Notes: generated by a model not told the origin, from the letters alone. A stretch of DNA of 64,000 nucleotides from JALYZC01 sp963725645 (GCA_963725645.1 CAVRZD010000006.1:1-64000); one strand, 5' to 3'. Counted from the first letter of the stretch, positions 27,638 through 35,390 are shown. Made by a program: numbers and translations.

Positions 27638-29145
27638 TGTCATACAAACTTGATTTGTCTGCACTCGCTGAGCTCGACCGGTCCGAGCACGGCGGCGTGA
27701 CCCGCAACCTCGTGGACTTCTTCGTCCAGGCGATCGAGGGAGGTCGTCTTGAACCGGGCGACCAGCTCCCGCCGACGCGCGAGCTGGCTGCCGCCGCCGG
27801 GGTCAACCACCTGACGGCCGCGCGCGCGTACCGGCGCCTCGCGGAGCTGGGCTACGTGACCGCCAGCGTCGGCCGCGGAACGTTCGTGTCGGCGCGCGCC
27901 GCGGCCGCCGCCGAAACCGGCGACGGCGAGTGGCAGGCCTACGTGCTGCCCGAGCGGCGCCTGTCCTACTCCGCGCAGATCCTGCAGGACCAGTTCCGCA
28001 CGGCCGACCAGGACGGCATCATCTCGCTGGCGGTCGGCTGGCCGACCGCCAAGCTCTACCCCGTCCGCGAGCTGCGCGCGATCACCGACGAGGTATTCGC
28101 GGAGGCGGGCGGCCACGCGCTCGGGTACCTCAGCGCGGAGGGGCTGCCCGAGCTGCGCGAGGAGCTGGCACGGCGCGGAGCGGCCGCCGGGTTCGCGAGC
28201 TCGCCCGAGGAGATCATCGTCACCTCCGGCGCCCGCCAGGGCCTCGATCTGGTGGCGCGGGCCGTGCTCGGGCCCGACGACGTGGCCGTGGTCGAGTCGC
28301 CGACGTTCACCGGTCTGCTGACCTCGCTCGAGGACACGGGCGCGCGCGTCATCGGCATCCCGGTGGACGAGGACGGCTTCGACGTCGATGCGCTCGAGCG
28401 CGTCCTCGCGCGCCACGAGGTGAAGCTGTGCGCGCTCCAGCCGGCGTGCCAGAACCCGACGGGGCGTGACCTCGGCGTCCCGCGCCGCGAGCGCCTGCTC
28501 GAGCTCGCCCAGGAGCGGTCGTTCTTCGTGCTCGAGGACGCCGTCTACGCGACCCTGCGCTACGAGGGCACCGAGCCGCCGCGCCTGCGCGACGGCGCGC
28601 CCGCCCATGTGGTCTACGTCGACTCGCTCTCCAAGACGGTCGGGGGCGGCCTGCGCATCGGGTGGATCGCCGCCCGCGGACCGATCCTTGGGCGCCTCGC
28701 CGCGCTGAAGATGGCCACCGACGTCCACACCAGCTCGCTGGACCAGCACATCGCGGCGCGCTATCTCGCGGCGGGCCACCACGAGCGCCAGCTCGAGCGC
28801 GCGCTGCCGTACTACCGAGAGCGCCGCGACGCGCTCACCTCTGCCCTGGAGCGCCATCTCGCCGGCGAGTACCGTGCCACGAGGCCGGCCGGTGGACACC
28901 ACGTGTGGGTCACGCTCAACCGGCCGGTCCCGGAGCGCGCCCTCTACAACGAGGCGCTTCGGCAGGGGGTAACGTTCACGCCCGGAGGCGCAGCGATGGT
29001 CGAGCCGGGACCCCACACCTCGTTGCGGCTCTCGTTCGGTTTGCTGGACCCGGAGGAGCTGGACGAGGGCGTCCGGCGGCTCGCGGCGGCGCTGCGGGCG
29101 GTGCGCCGCTACGACCGGCTCGGGGCGACGGCCCCGCTCTCCTGA
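27637..29145 (+). CDS. MocR-family regulator (GntR helix-turn-helix fused to aminotransferase fold)
   Basis: 502 residues. The N-terminal winged helix (about 15-85) shows GRLEPGDQLPPTRELAAAAG and AYRRLAELGYVTASVGRGTF. The rest is a fold-type I PLP domain: GYLSAEGLPELREELARRG, ALQPACQNPTGRDL and SLSKTVGGGLRIGW, where the lysine should bind PLP. MocR proteins sense PLP or amino compounds and regulate adjacent genes. ATG 27637 was chosen because conserved sequence begins there; an in-frame GTG at 27541 would add 32 unlikely residues. No PLP-biosynthesis gene is adjacent, so its target is unknown. Confidence 0.9.
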   Translation: MSYKLDLSALAELDRSEHGGVTRNLVDFFVQAIEGGRLEPGDQLPPTRELAAAAGVNHLTAARAYRRLAELGYVTASVGRGTFVSARAAAAAETGDGEWQAYVLPERRLSYSAQILQDQFRTADQDGIISLAVGWPTAKLYPVRELRAITDEVFAEAGGHALGYLSAEGLPELREELARRGAAAGFASSPEEIIVTSGARQGLDLVARAVLGPDDVAVVESPTFTGLLTSLEDTGARVIGIPVDEDGFDVDALERVLARHEVKLCALQPACQNPTGRDLGVPRRERLLELAQERSFFVLEDAVYATLRYEGTEPPRLRDGAPAHVVYVDSLSKTVGGGLRIGWIAARGPILGRLAALKMATDVHTSSLDQHIAARYLAAGHHERQLERALPYYRERRDALTSALERHLAGEYRATRPAGGHHVWVTLNRPVPERALYNEALRQGVTFTPGGAAMVEPGPHTSLRLSFGLLDPEELDEGVRRLAAALRAVRRYDRLGATAPLS

Positions 29146-29217
29146 GCGCCCGCGCGTCAGTCCGCTGACACCGGGTACGACACCCCTCTGGGACCCCTGG
29201 CTGCCCGGCCACGGTAG

Positions 29218-29246
29218 TTGACAAGGCAACTAACAGCCCGTACAAT
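29218..29246 (+). promoter_or_regulatory. near-consensus sigma-70 promoter of the sigma factor gene
   Basis: TTGACA (29218-29223), a 17-base spacer, and TACAAT (29241-29246). It is the best promoter match in the window. Transcription would begin near 29253, leaving a leader of about 43 bases. Confidence 0.85.
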
Positions 29247-29295
29247 CCCTATTGCGATAGTAGGATTTCTGTCAGGAAAGTAGGAAGTAGACATC

Positions 29296-30231
29296 TTGAA
29301 CGCGATCGATAACCCCACCGCGATCCTCGATTCCGAGGATTCCCAGGAGCGCGAGCTTCGCCCGGAGCGGGTCGAGCTGCATTCCGGCGCCGCCGTTGAC
29401 GCGGCGACCGAGGTCAGCCAGGACTCCGTCTCGCAGCTGCTCGCCGAGTCGCGGCGGTGGCCTCTGCTCACCGCCGACGAGGAGGTCGAGCTCTCGCAGC
29501 GCTTCGAGCGCGGCGAGTTCGAGGCCAAGGAGCGCATGATCAACTCCAACCTGCGGCTGGTCGTTTCCAACGCCCGCCGCTACCAGGGTCAGGGCCTGCC
29601 GTTCCCGGACCTCGTCCAGGAGGGCATGCTCGGCCTGATCCGCGCCGTCGAGAAGTTCGACTGGCGTCGCGGGTACCGCTTCTCCACCTACGCCACGCTG
29701 TGGATCCGCCAGGCGATGCAGCGTGGGCTCGAGAACAGCGGCCGCACGATCCGCCTGCCCGTGCACGTGGGCCAGCGGGCGCGCAAGGTCGCACGCATCG
29801 AGCGCGAGCTGACGACCCGGCTGGGCCGCGAGCCCAGCGAGGAGGAGATCGCCGAGGAGGCGGAGCTGACGCTGGAGCAGGTCATCGAGGTCAAGTCCGC
29901 GAGCCGCTCGGTCACCTCCCTGGACCAGACGGTCGGCGACGGCGACACGTCGCTGGGCGCGCTGATCCCGGCGGAGGACGGTGGTCCCGAGGACACGGCC
30001 GAGGACGCCTCCCGGCGCGACGCCGTCGAGCGCGCCCTGGCCACGCTGCCGGAGCGCGAGCGCAACGTCATCGAGCTGCGCTTCGGCACCGGCGATGAGG
30101 CCCCGCAGTCGCTCGCCGAGGCCGGCAAGCGGCTCGGCATCTCGCGCCAGCGCACGCAGCAGCTGGAGGCCCAGGCGCTCCAGCGTCTGGCCGGTCGGCC
30201 GGAGCTCGCCGCCCTGCGCGAGGCGGCCTGA
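29296..30231 (+). CDS. RNA polymerase sigma factor, sigma-70 family (RpoD/SigA-like, short form)
   Basis: 311 residues from TTG 29296, with AGGAAG upstream at reasonable spacing. Region 1.2 is about residues 40-70. Region 2 (about 78-160) shows NLRLVVSNARRYQGQGLPF, DLVQEGMLGLIRAVEKFDW and FSTYATLWIRQAMQRGLEN. Region 3 follows, then region 4 (about 245-305) with LPERERNVIELRFG and the helix-turn-helix GISRQRTQQLEAQALQRL. It lacks the long acidic region 1.1 of a housekeeping sigma, so it may be either the primary factor of this lineage or a group 2 factor. The rare TTG start may hold down its translation. Confidence 0.92.
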   Translation: MNAIDNPTAILDSEDSQERELRPERVELHSGAAVDAATEVSQDSVSQLLAESRRWPLLTADEEVELSQRFERGEFEAKERMINSNLRLVVSNARRYQGQGLPFPDLVQEGMLGLIRAVEKFDWRRGYRFSTYATLWIRQAMQRGLENSGRTIRLPVHVGQRARKVARIERELTTRLGREPSEEEIAEEAELTLEQVIEVKSASRSVTSLDQTVGDGDTSLGALIPAEDGGPEDTAEDASRRDAVERALATLPERERNVIELRFGTGDEAPQSLAEAGKRLGISRQRTQQLEAQALQRLAGRPELAALREAA

Positions 30232-30248
30232 CGCGCGGCGTCAGGCCG
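30224..30248. terminator. bidirectional hairpin containing both stop codons
   Basis: CGGCCTGACGC (30224-30234) pairs with GCGTCAGGCCG (30238-30248) across a GCG loop, an 11-base stem. It includes the TGA of the sigma gene and the TGA of the convergent small membrane gene. Confidence 0.7.
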
Positions 30249-30462
30249 TCCGCCGGCGCGGGCGCTCGGCACCGTCGTCGGAGTCCTGCGTGGCGCGGCC
30301 GGCGACTGGCCGCCCGCCGCGCCACCAGTAGACGCAGAACCACACGTACAGGACCAGCAGCGTCGCGACGATGATCGCCCAGCCGGCGCCGATTCCGAAG
30401 ATCGTGAAGGCCTCGAGGGACTGCATCCGACCAGTCAGCATGCCCGCGTCAGCTAAAGCCAT
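30241..30462 (-). CDS. small single-helix membrane protein, 73 aa
   Basis: The sequence has one long helix, GAGWAIIVATLLVLYVWFCV, then YWWRGGRP and a basic/acidic cytoplasmic tail ending RPRRRTA. Two in-frame starts exist: ATG 30462 and a later ATG at 30426 that begins MQSLEAFTIFGIG, which would give a cleaner N-out single-pass protein. It is convergent with the sigma factor gene and divergent from rpiA with 26 bases between. No family is recognised. Confidence 0.65.
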   Translation of the reverse strand: MALADAGMLTGRMQSLEAFTIFGIGAGWAIIVATLLVLYVWFCVYWWRGGRPVAGRATQDSDDGAERPRRRTA

Positions 30463-30488
30463 GCTCAGCGGCAGCTATACGCTGCGTT

Positions 30489-31148
30489 GTGGTGGCGGAT
30501 GTCGAACACGAGAAGCGCGTGGCGGCCGAGGCGGCCGCCGCGCTCGTCGAGGCCTCGTCCATGGTGGGCCTGGGGACGGGGTCGACGGTCGCCTATCTGC
30601 TGCCGGCACTCGCCGGGCGCGGTCTGCAGATCCGCTGCGTGGCGACGTCCCCGGGGACCGAGGCGGCCGCCCGGGGGCTGGGGATCGCCGTGCAGCCCTT
30701 CGAGGGCGTGGAGCGCCTGGACATCACGATCGACGGCGCCGATCAGGTCGCGCCAGACGGCTGGCTGGTGAAGGGCGGGGGGGCCGCTCACACGCGCGAG
30801 AAGATCGTCGCCGCGGCGGCGGAGCGCTTCGTGGTCATCGCCTCCTCGAACAAGGCCGTGGATGCGCTGGAGCCGCCGATCCCGCTCGAGCTGCTCGCCT
30901 TCGGCCTTGACGCCACCCTCGCCGAGCTCGGCCACGTCGCGGTCCGCGACGCGCCCCGCAGCCCCGACGGCGGCGTGATCGCCGACTACCACGGCGCGGT
31001 CGCGGACCCGGTGGCACTCGCCGCCCGGTTCGACGCTTCGCCCGGAGTCGTGTCGCACGGCCTGTTCCCGCCGGGGATGACGGCGGACGTGCTGATCGCG
31101 CGCGGCGACGAGGTCGAGCACCGCATCGTCGCGACGCCCTCGTCGTAG
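30489..31148 (+). CDS. rpiA: ribose-5-phosphate isomerase A
   Basis: 219 residues. It interconverts ribose 5-phosphate and ribulose 5-phosphate in the pentose phosphate pathway. Family motifs are VGLGTGSTVAYLLPAL (phosphate loop), TIDGADQVAPDG (catalytic Asp region) and LVKGGGAAHTREKIVA (catalytic Glu/Lys region), then ERFVVIASSNK. The start is GTG 30489, or GTG 30492 directly after it. The length matches the family. It is divergent from the small membrane gene at 30241. Confidence 0.94.
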   Translation: MVADVEHEKRVAAEAAAALVEASSMVGLGTGSTVAYLLPALAGRGLQIRCVATSPGTEAAARGLGIAVQPFEGVERLDITIDGADQVAPDGWLVKGGGAAHTREKIVAAAAERFVVIASSNKAVDALEPPIPLELLAFGLDATLAELGHVAVRDAPRSPDGGVIADYHGAVADPVALAARFDASPGVVSHGLFPPGMTADVLIARGDEVEHRIVATPSS

Positions 31149-31192
31149 ATCGAGCCGCTACCCTCGAAGGCCCACCCGAAGGAGGAACGCGC

Positions 31193-32113
31193 ATGCGTCT
31201 GGAAGGCATCCACCACGTCACGGCGATCACCGGCGACGCGCCGCGGAACGTCGACTTCTACACGCGTGTGCTCGGGCTGCGGCTCGTCGCCAAGACGGTC
31301 AACCAGGACGACCCGAGCGTCTACCACCTCTTCTACGCGAGCGAGACCGGCAAGCCGGGCTCCGAGCTCACCTTCTTCGAGTACCCCGGCGCGGTGCGGG
31401 GCCGCGCGGGGGCCGGCATGGTCCACCGCATCTCCTCCCGCGTCGGCTCCGCCGAGGCGCTCGACTTCTGGGCGCGGCGCCTCGAGGACGAGGGCATCGC
31501 GGTGCAGCGCGACGGCGACCGGCTGCGCTTCGACGACTTCGAGGGTCTGGGGCACGAGCTGGTCGTCTCCGACGCGGACGAGCCGCTCACGGCCGAGCAC
31601 CCCGAGGTCCCGCAGGAATTCGCGCTGCGGGGGTTCGACGGCGTGCGCGCCTACACGGCCGACCCGGCGCAGTCGGGGCGGCTGCTGCAGGGCGTGCTTG
31701 GCGCCGAGGCGGCGGGCGACGCGGCATGGGAGCTGCGCGGCGACCGGCGCGGCGCGACGATCTCCTATGACCCGGCGCCGGCCGAACCCGGCCACCAGAG
31801 CGCCGGCACCGTCCATCACGTGGCCTGGGGCACGACGGTCGCGGAGCATCCGAGGTGGCTCGAACAGCTCGGCGAGGCGGGCGTGCGCTCCACGCCGATC
31901 ATCGATCGCTTCTACTTCCACTCGATCTACTTCCGCGAGCCCAGCGGCGTGCTGTTCGAGATCGCCGACGACGGGCCCGGCTTCACGGTCGACGGCCCGG
32001 TCGCGGAGCTCGGCTCGAAGATCATCCTGCCGCCGTTCCTCGAGGACCGCCGCGAGGAGATCGAGGCCAGGCTGACGCCGCTGCCGGACCCGCGCGGCGA
32101 AGCCGTGTCCTAG
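31193..32113 (+). CDS. VOC-superfamily ring-cleaving dioxygenase (MhqO/PcpA-like)
   Basis: 306 residues with two glyoxalase-fold repeats. The first opens MRLEGIHHVTAITGDAPRNV with a metal-ligand histidine, the second has GTVHHVAWGTT and the last ligand lies in GVLFEIADDGPGF. This is the arrangement of MhqO and PcpA-type enzymes that open hydroquinone or related rings using Fe(II). AAGGAGG just upstream supports ATG 31193. The stop overlaps the stop of the next, convergent gene by four bases (CTAG). The real substrate is not known; quinone detoxification is a reasonable guess from the family. Confidence 0.88.
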   Translation: MRLEGIHHVTAITGDAPRNVDFYTRVLGLRLVAKTVNQDDPSVYHLFYASETGKPGSELTFFEYPGAVRGRAGAGMVHRISSRVGSAEALDFWARRLEDEGIAVQRDGDRLRFDDFEGLGHELVVSDADEPLTAEHPEVPQEFALRGFDGVRAYTADPAQSGRLLQGVLGAEAAGDAAWELRGDRRGATISYDPAPAEPGHQSAGTVHHVAWGTTVAEHPRWLEQLGEAGVRSTPIIDRFYFHSIYFREPSGVLFEIADDGPGFTVDGPVAELGSKIILPPFLEDRREEIEARLTPLPDPRGEAVS

Positions 32114-32391
32114 CCGCGCAGTCGATCGATGAGCCTGCGCCACGGGCTCGGACCGCGCGGCTGGGTCTTCGCCCACTCGTCGCGGGTCGGCAGCCGGCCG
32201 GCCCCGCGCGCCGCGAGAACGCACGCCGTGTGCGCGTGCCGCCGGCGCGATGCGTCGCCCTCGGGCGCGATCAGCACGTGCTCGCTGAGCGCCGGGAGAA
32301 ATCCCCCGCAGAGCGGGCAGCGGTACGTCGCCGGCTTGCGATTCTGCGCCCGCCGGACCGACCACCACGCGGCCTGCTCGAGCCTTGCCAC
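32110..32391 (-). CDS. small zinc-ribbon-like protein, 93 aa
   Basis: Begins at GTG 32391. The sequence YRCPLCGGFLPALSEHVL followed by HAHTACVLAARGAG provides CxxC plus later His and Cys residues, so a small zinc-binding fold is likely. The rest is basic and Trp-containing, ending WRRLIDRLRG. It follows the membrane protein at 32394 by two bases and is probably co-translated with it. No named family is recognised. Nucleic-acid binding is possible but unproven. Confidence 0.7.
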   Translation of the reverse strand: MARLEQAAWWSVRRAQNRKPATYRCPLCGGFLPALSEHVLIAPEGDASRRRHAHTACVLAARGAGRLPTRDEWAKTQPRGPSPWRRLIDRLRG

Positions 32392-32393
32392 GC

Positions 32394-32561
32394 TCAGCGC
32401 AGCAGCGCGATCAGGACGAGGACGATGACGACGATCCCGATGCCGGCGGCCGTCAGGCTCACCGGGCGCTGCCGCCACCAGAACTCGGGCTTGGCCCGGT
32501 CGCGGGTGTAGCGGCCCTCGGGCGGCGTGCCCACCCAGTCCTCGTCGTCGTGGCCGGCCAT
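32394..32561 (-). CDS. small tail-anchored membrane protein, 55 aa
   Basis: A polar N-terminal half, MAGHDDEDWVGTPPEGRY, is followed by the helix VSLTAAGIGIVVIVLVLIAL and a terminal Arg. The start at ATG 32561 is preferred; an ATG at 32606 would add 15 basic residues and run into the hairpin at 32586-32615. The zinc-ribbon-like gene follows two bases after its stop. Function is unknown. Confidence 0.65.
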   Translation of the reverse strand: MAGHDDEDWVGTPPEGRYTRDRAKPEFWWRQRPVSLTAAGIGIVVIVLVLIALLR

Positions 32562-32585
32562 CGCTCGTGAAGCTACTCCGAACGG

Positions 32586-32615
32586 CCGGGGCCGGCGCTT
32601 GCGCACCGGCCCCGG
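32586..32615 (-). terminator. hairpin terminator of the permease-YHS gene
   Basis: Read on the minus strand, a 10-base CCGGGGCCGG stem extends by three more pairs (one G-U) to a GCAA tetraloop of the GNRA class. It lies 67 bases past the permease stop. A near-copy with a GAAA loop is at 36753-36780. Confidence 0.65.
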
Positions 32616-32667
32616 GAAGCCGCACCTTCATCCATTAGGCGCGCATCCGCTCTCGGAGTTGTTCCCG
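32586..32667 (-). repeat. second copy of the nrdJ 3' end and its terminator
   Basis: On the minus strand this stretch aligns with 36753-36845, the last codons of nrdJ plus its terminator. Shared blocks in order are CGGGAACAAC, a CCG-G-GCGG stretch, GCGCCTAA, GGCTT and the CGGGGCCGG hairpin. In the nrdJ frame it would read GNNSESGC, close to the nrdJ end GNNTGCG. The gap between CGGGAACAAC and GCGCCTAA is 12 bases shorter here. Confidence 0.65.
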
Positions 32668-32681
32668 GCCGGGCCATACGC

Positions 32682-33938
32682 CTAACCGCGGTGCGCTGCG
32701 CTCGGGCGTGGCCAGGCCTGCATGGGATCACCGGCAAAGCGCTCCCGGCAGCGTTGCGAACAGAAGTAGTAGGTGTGGCCCTGGTGCTCCGCGGTCAGGG
32801 CCTTCGCGCGGTCGACCTTCATTCCACACACCGGGTCCGTGACGCCGCGGCGCATGGTCAGCCAGAAGAGGACGGCGAAAACGACCGCGCCGAACAGGTT
32901 GAGGAACAGCTTGTAGTCGACCTGGATCGAGCCGAAGATGTCGCCGCGGCTCGGCCGGGTGCCGGAGGGAACGAGCCCGAAGAGGTTGAACAGGCCGTCG
33001 ACGGCCAGGGCCGCCAGGACCATGGTCACGAACATCAGCGCGGTGATGCGAAGGGCGAAGGCCCAGCCGTAGTACTTGCGGTAGATGGCGATGATCGGCA
33101 GCACGATCAGGTCGGCGAAGATGAAGGCCATCACGCCGGCGAAGCTGATGCCGCCGGACCACAGCACCGCGGCCAGCGGGACGTTGCCCACCGAGCACAC
33201 GAAGCTGAGGACGGCGATGATCGGTCCGACGATCACGTTCTCGATCGCGTTGACGAGCGGCGGCGCATCCGTGATGAAGAGCCCGTTGAAGAAGTCGTCG
33301 CCGAGCTGTGCGATGAACCCGGCGAGGAGAAAGCCGAGGGTGATCTCCTTCCACAGCATTTGCCAGTCGCCGCGGAAGTTGTGGGCGACGTCGGACCACG
33401 CGGAGGCCGAGGTCAGGCGCTGGCGCCAGCTCGCCTCGGCGGCGACGGCCGTCTGGTGCTGATGCCCGCTGTCGGCCTCCCGCGCGTGCTCGCGGGCCTG
33501 CTCCTCGAGCCTGCGCGAGACGAAGAAGCGCAACAGCCCCCACATCAGGGCGATCATCACGAGGCCCCCGACGTACTCGGCGAGGGCGAACTGCCAGCCG
33601 ATGAGCACCCAGAGCACGAGGCCGAGCTCCCACACGAGGTTGGTGGAGGCGAACTGGAAGGCCAGCGCCGAGGCCGCCGATGCGCCCTTCTGGAACAGCG
33701 ACTTGGCGATGGCGATGGCCGCGTAGGAGCAGGACGACGAGGCCGCGCCGAGGCCCGTGGCCTTGGCGATCGGCGCGATCCCGTTGCCGGACAGCGCGGC
33801 CTCGATGCGCTGGCGCGGGACCCAGGCCTGGACGATGGCGGAGATCGCGAAGCCGAGGACGAGCGCCCACCACACCTCCCAGGCCATCAGGAACGCGTCC
33901 TTGAGGCCGTCGCCGACGACCGAGAGCACGTCCGCCAC
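32682..33938 (-). CDS. permease of the UPF0718/YraQ-type family fused to a YHS domain
   Basis: 418 residues from GTG 33938. About ten membrane helices include ATGLGAASSSCSYAAIAIAK and VLSFVCSVGNVPLAAVLW, each with a cysteine in a conserved serine/cysteine or CSVGN helix motif typical of these permeases. A His-rich loop (DSGHQHQTAV) lies between the halves. After residue 370 comes a YHS domain: DPVCGMKVDRAKA, then YYFCSQRCRERFAGDP, which binds metals in copper ATPases and reductases. With csoR and a copper ATPase remnant next door, a metal-export role is likely. The family function is not firmly established. Confidence 0.85.
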   Translation of the reverse strand: MADVLSVVGDGLKDAFLMAWEVWWALVLGFAISAIVQAWVPRQRIEAALSGNGIAPIAKATGLGAASSSCSYAAIAIAKSLFQKGASAASALAFQFASTNLVWELGLVLWVLIGWQFALAEYVGGLVMIALMWGLLRFFVSRRLEEQAREHAREADSGHQHQTAVAAEASWRQRLTSASAWSDVAHNFRGDWQMLWKEITLGFLLAGFIAQLGDDFFNGLFITDAPPLVNAIENVIVGPIIAVLSFVCSVGNVPLAAVLWSGGISFAGVMAFIFADLIVLPIIAIYRKYYGWAFALRITALMFVTMVLAALAVDGLFNLFGLVPSGTRPSRGDIFGSIQVDYKLFLNLFGAVVFAVLFWLTMRRGVTDPVCGMKVDRAKALTAEHQGHTYYFCSQRCRERFAGDPMQAWPRPSAAHRG

Positions 33939-34129
33939 GGTCAGGGCCCCCTACGCCGCGCAGCCACCGGGCTCGCGGGCCGGCGGCACCGGGATGGCGG
34001 ACCAGTCCTGCGCGTGCGCCCAGTCGTCGAATCGATGCCAGTGGCCCCGGCGACGAGGACGATCTTCCGAGCAGACACCGAACCCAACCTCCAAGTCGCG
34101 TGAACCGCCGTACCGAGAGGCTATCAACA

Positions 34130-34150
34130 TACCCACCCAGGGTATGGGTA
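34130..34150. promoter_or_regulatory. CsoR-type operator
   Basis: TACCCA (34130-34135) and TGGGTA (34145-34150) form an inverted repeat, with a second nested TACCC/GGGTA pair inside. The GC-flanked TACCC...GGGTA pattern is the known CsoR copper-repressor site. It ends 11 bases before the csoR start and also faces the divergent permease gene. Confidence 0.75.
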
Positions 34151-34161
34151 GACTGAGCGTC

Positions 34162-34464
34162 ATGCCACCCACGGAGACATCCACACCCACCCGCGGCTAT
34201 ACCGCGACCAAGGAACAGCTGCTCAAGCGCCTGCACCGCATCGAGGGGCAGGTCCGCGGCATCGAGGGCATGGTTCAAGACGACCGCTACTGCATCGACG
34301 TCCTCACGCAGATCAGCGCGGTGCAGGCCGCGCTGGACAAGGTTGCGCTTGGACTGCTCGACGATCACGCCCACCACTGCGTGGTCGGCGCCGACGCCAC
34401 GGACCAGCACGAGCGCACCGAGGAGCTGATGGGCGCGGTCGGGCGCCTCATGCGTCGCGGCTGA
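34162..34464 (+). CDS. csoR: CsoR-family metal-sensing repressor
   Basis: 100 residues from ATG 34162. The all-helical repressor shows LLKRLHRIEGQVRGIEGMVQ, DRYCIDVLTQISAVQAALD and LLDDHAHHCVVGAD. The Cys in RYCID plus the His and Cys in HAHHC give the C-H-C pattern used for Cu(I) in CsoR. In its apo form it should bind the TACCCA/TGGGTA operator just upstream. The copper ATPase it would normally control is broken directly downstream, but the divergent permease-YHS gene is intact and could be its remaining target. Confidence 0.93.
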   Translation: MPPTETSTPTRGYTATKEQLLKRLHRIEGQVRGIEGMVQDDRYCIDVLTQISAVQAALDKVALGLLDDHAHHCVVGADATDQHERTEELMGAVGRLMRRG

Positions 34465-34481
34465 GGACGCCGGCCGCAACC

Positions 34482-35025
34482 AGCACCGCGTCGACCGTCG
34501 TACTTCACGTCGGCGAGCAGTACCGCGGCAGCGAGAAGCTGGTGGTCGAGGAGGCCCTGCGCTCGCGGCCGGGGGTGCTCGAGGTGGAGGCCAATCCGGC
34601 GGCGCAGACGGCGACCGTCGCCTATGACCCGGAGGTCACCTCCGTCGAGGCGCTGCGGCGCGCCGTCGAGGCGTGCGGCGCTGGCCCAGGCCGACGTCGG
34701 CATCGCGATCGGCGCCGGCACCGATGTGGCGGTCGAGACCGCCGACGTGGTGCTGATGCGCTCCGACCCCCTGGACGTCGCGACCGCGATCCAGATCAGC
34801 CGCGGGACCGTGCGCAAGATGCACCAGAACCTCGCCTGGGCGGTCGGCTACAACAGCCTCGCGATCCCGATCGCCGCCGGCATCCTCGAGCCGGAGGGGT
34901 TCACCCTGAGCCCCGCGCTGGCGGCCCTGAGCATGTCGGGCTCGAGCATCATCGTGGCGGTCAACGCGATCGCCCTGAAGCGCCTCCGCCTGCTGCCCGC
35001 GGCGGGCGACGGCGGAAGCGCCTAG
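34482..35025 (+). pseudogene. copper P1B-ATPase with its core deleted
   Basis: The first 65 codons match the N-terminal metal-binding-like domain (TVVLHVGEQYRGSEKLVVEE and GVLEVEANPAAQTATVAYDP). They run straight, with a frame change near 34680, into the ATPase C-terminus: ALAQADVGIAIGAGTDVAVE, then NLAWAVGYNSLAIPIAAGIL and the last helices. Everything between is absent: the CPC ion site, the DKTGT phosphorylation site, the nucleotide-binding domain and most helices, probably about 1.8 kb. No good start codon is seen after csoR. The product could not pump ions. Confidence 0.85.
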
Positions 35026-35037
35026 GCGCCCCGGGGC

Positions 35038-35295
35038 TCAGAGCCCCGCCACGACGTCGCGCGCGTCCTCGAAGCTGGCGCCGGTCAGGCCCCGGTACTG
35101 CTTGATGGCCTCGATCGTGTTCCCGGCGCGGGCGAGCTCGACCACCTCGGGAGGCACCGTCGCGGCCGGATCCTCGTAGGGCACCCCCACCTTCTCCGAC
35201 AGGAGCGCGAGCTGCGCCTCGACGCGCTCGAAGCGTTGGCGGATCTGATCGAAGTGCCGCTCGAGCGAGCTGGCGTCGTAGTGGGCTGGGGACAC
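35038..35295 (-). CDS. small coiled-coil protein with ribosomal L7/L12-like C-terminal motif, 85 aa
   Basis: The N-terminal 40 residues (SSLERHFDQIRQRFERVEAQ onward) look like a coiled coil. The tail, PPEVVELARAGNTIEAIKQY followed by LTGASFEDARDVVAGL, resembles the helix-turn of the ribosomal L7/L12 C-terminal domain that contacts elongation factors. Such short proteins are common in actinobacteria and are often annotated as L7/L12-like, but they are not the ribosomal stalk protein. Function unknown. A GGATCG-type purine stretch precedes the start at 35295. Confidence 0.78.
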   Translation of the reverse strand: MSPAHYDASSLERHFDQIRQRFERVEAQLALLSEKVGVPYEDPAATVPPEVVELARAGNTIEAIKQYRGLTGASFEDARDVVAGL

Positions 35296-35390
35296 GGGTC
35301 GATCCTCTCTGGGGCGGGCGGTCAGCAGTTTGTGCGCTGCATCATCCCGGTATATCTAGGCGGCACCAGCCGCCCCCTTCACACGCCGAG

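Noticed and set aside
33951..34190. Possible 79-codon gene on the minus strand between the permease and csoR genes
   Set aside because: It overlaps the CsoR operator and start, has no ribosome-binding site, and shows no family. A piece near 33950-34060 looks somewhat protein-like, so a remnant cannot be excluded.
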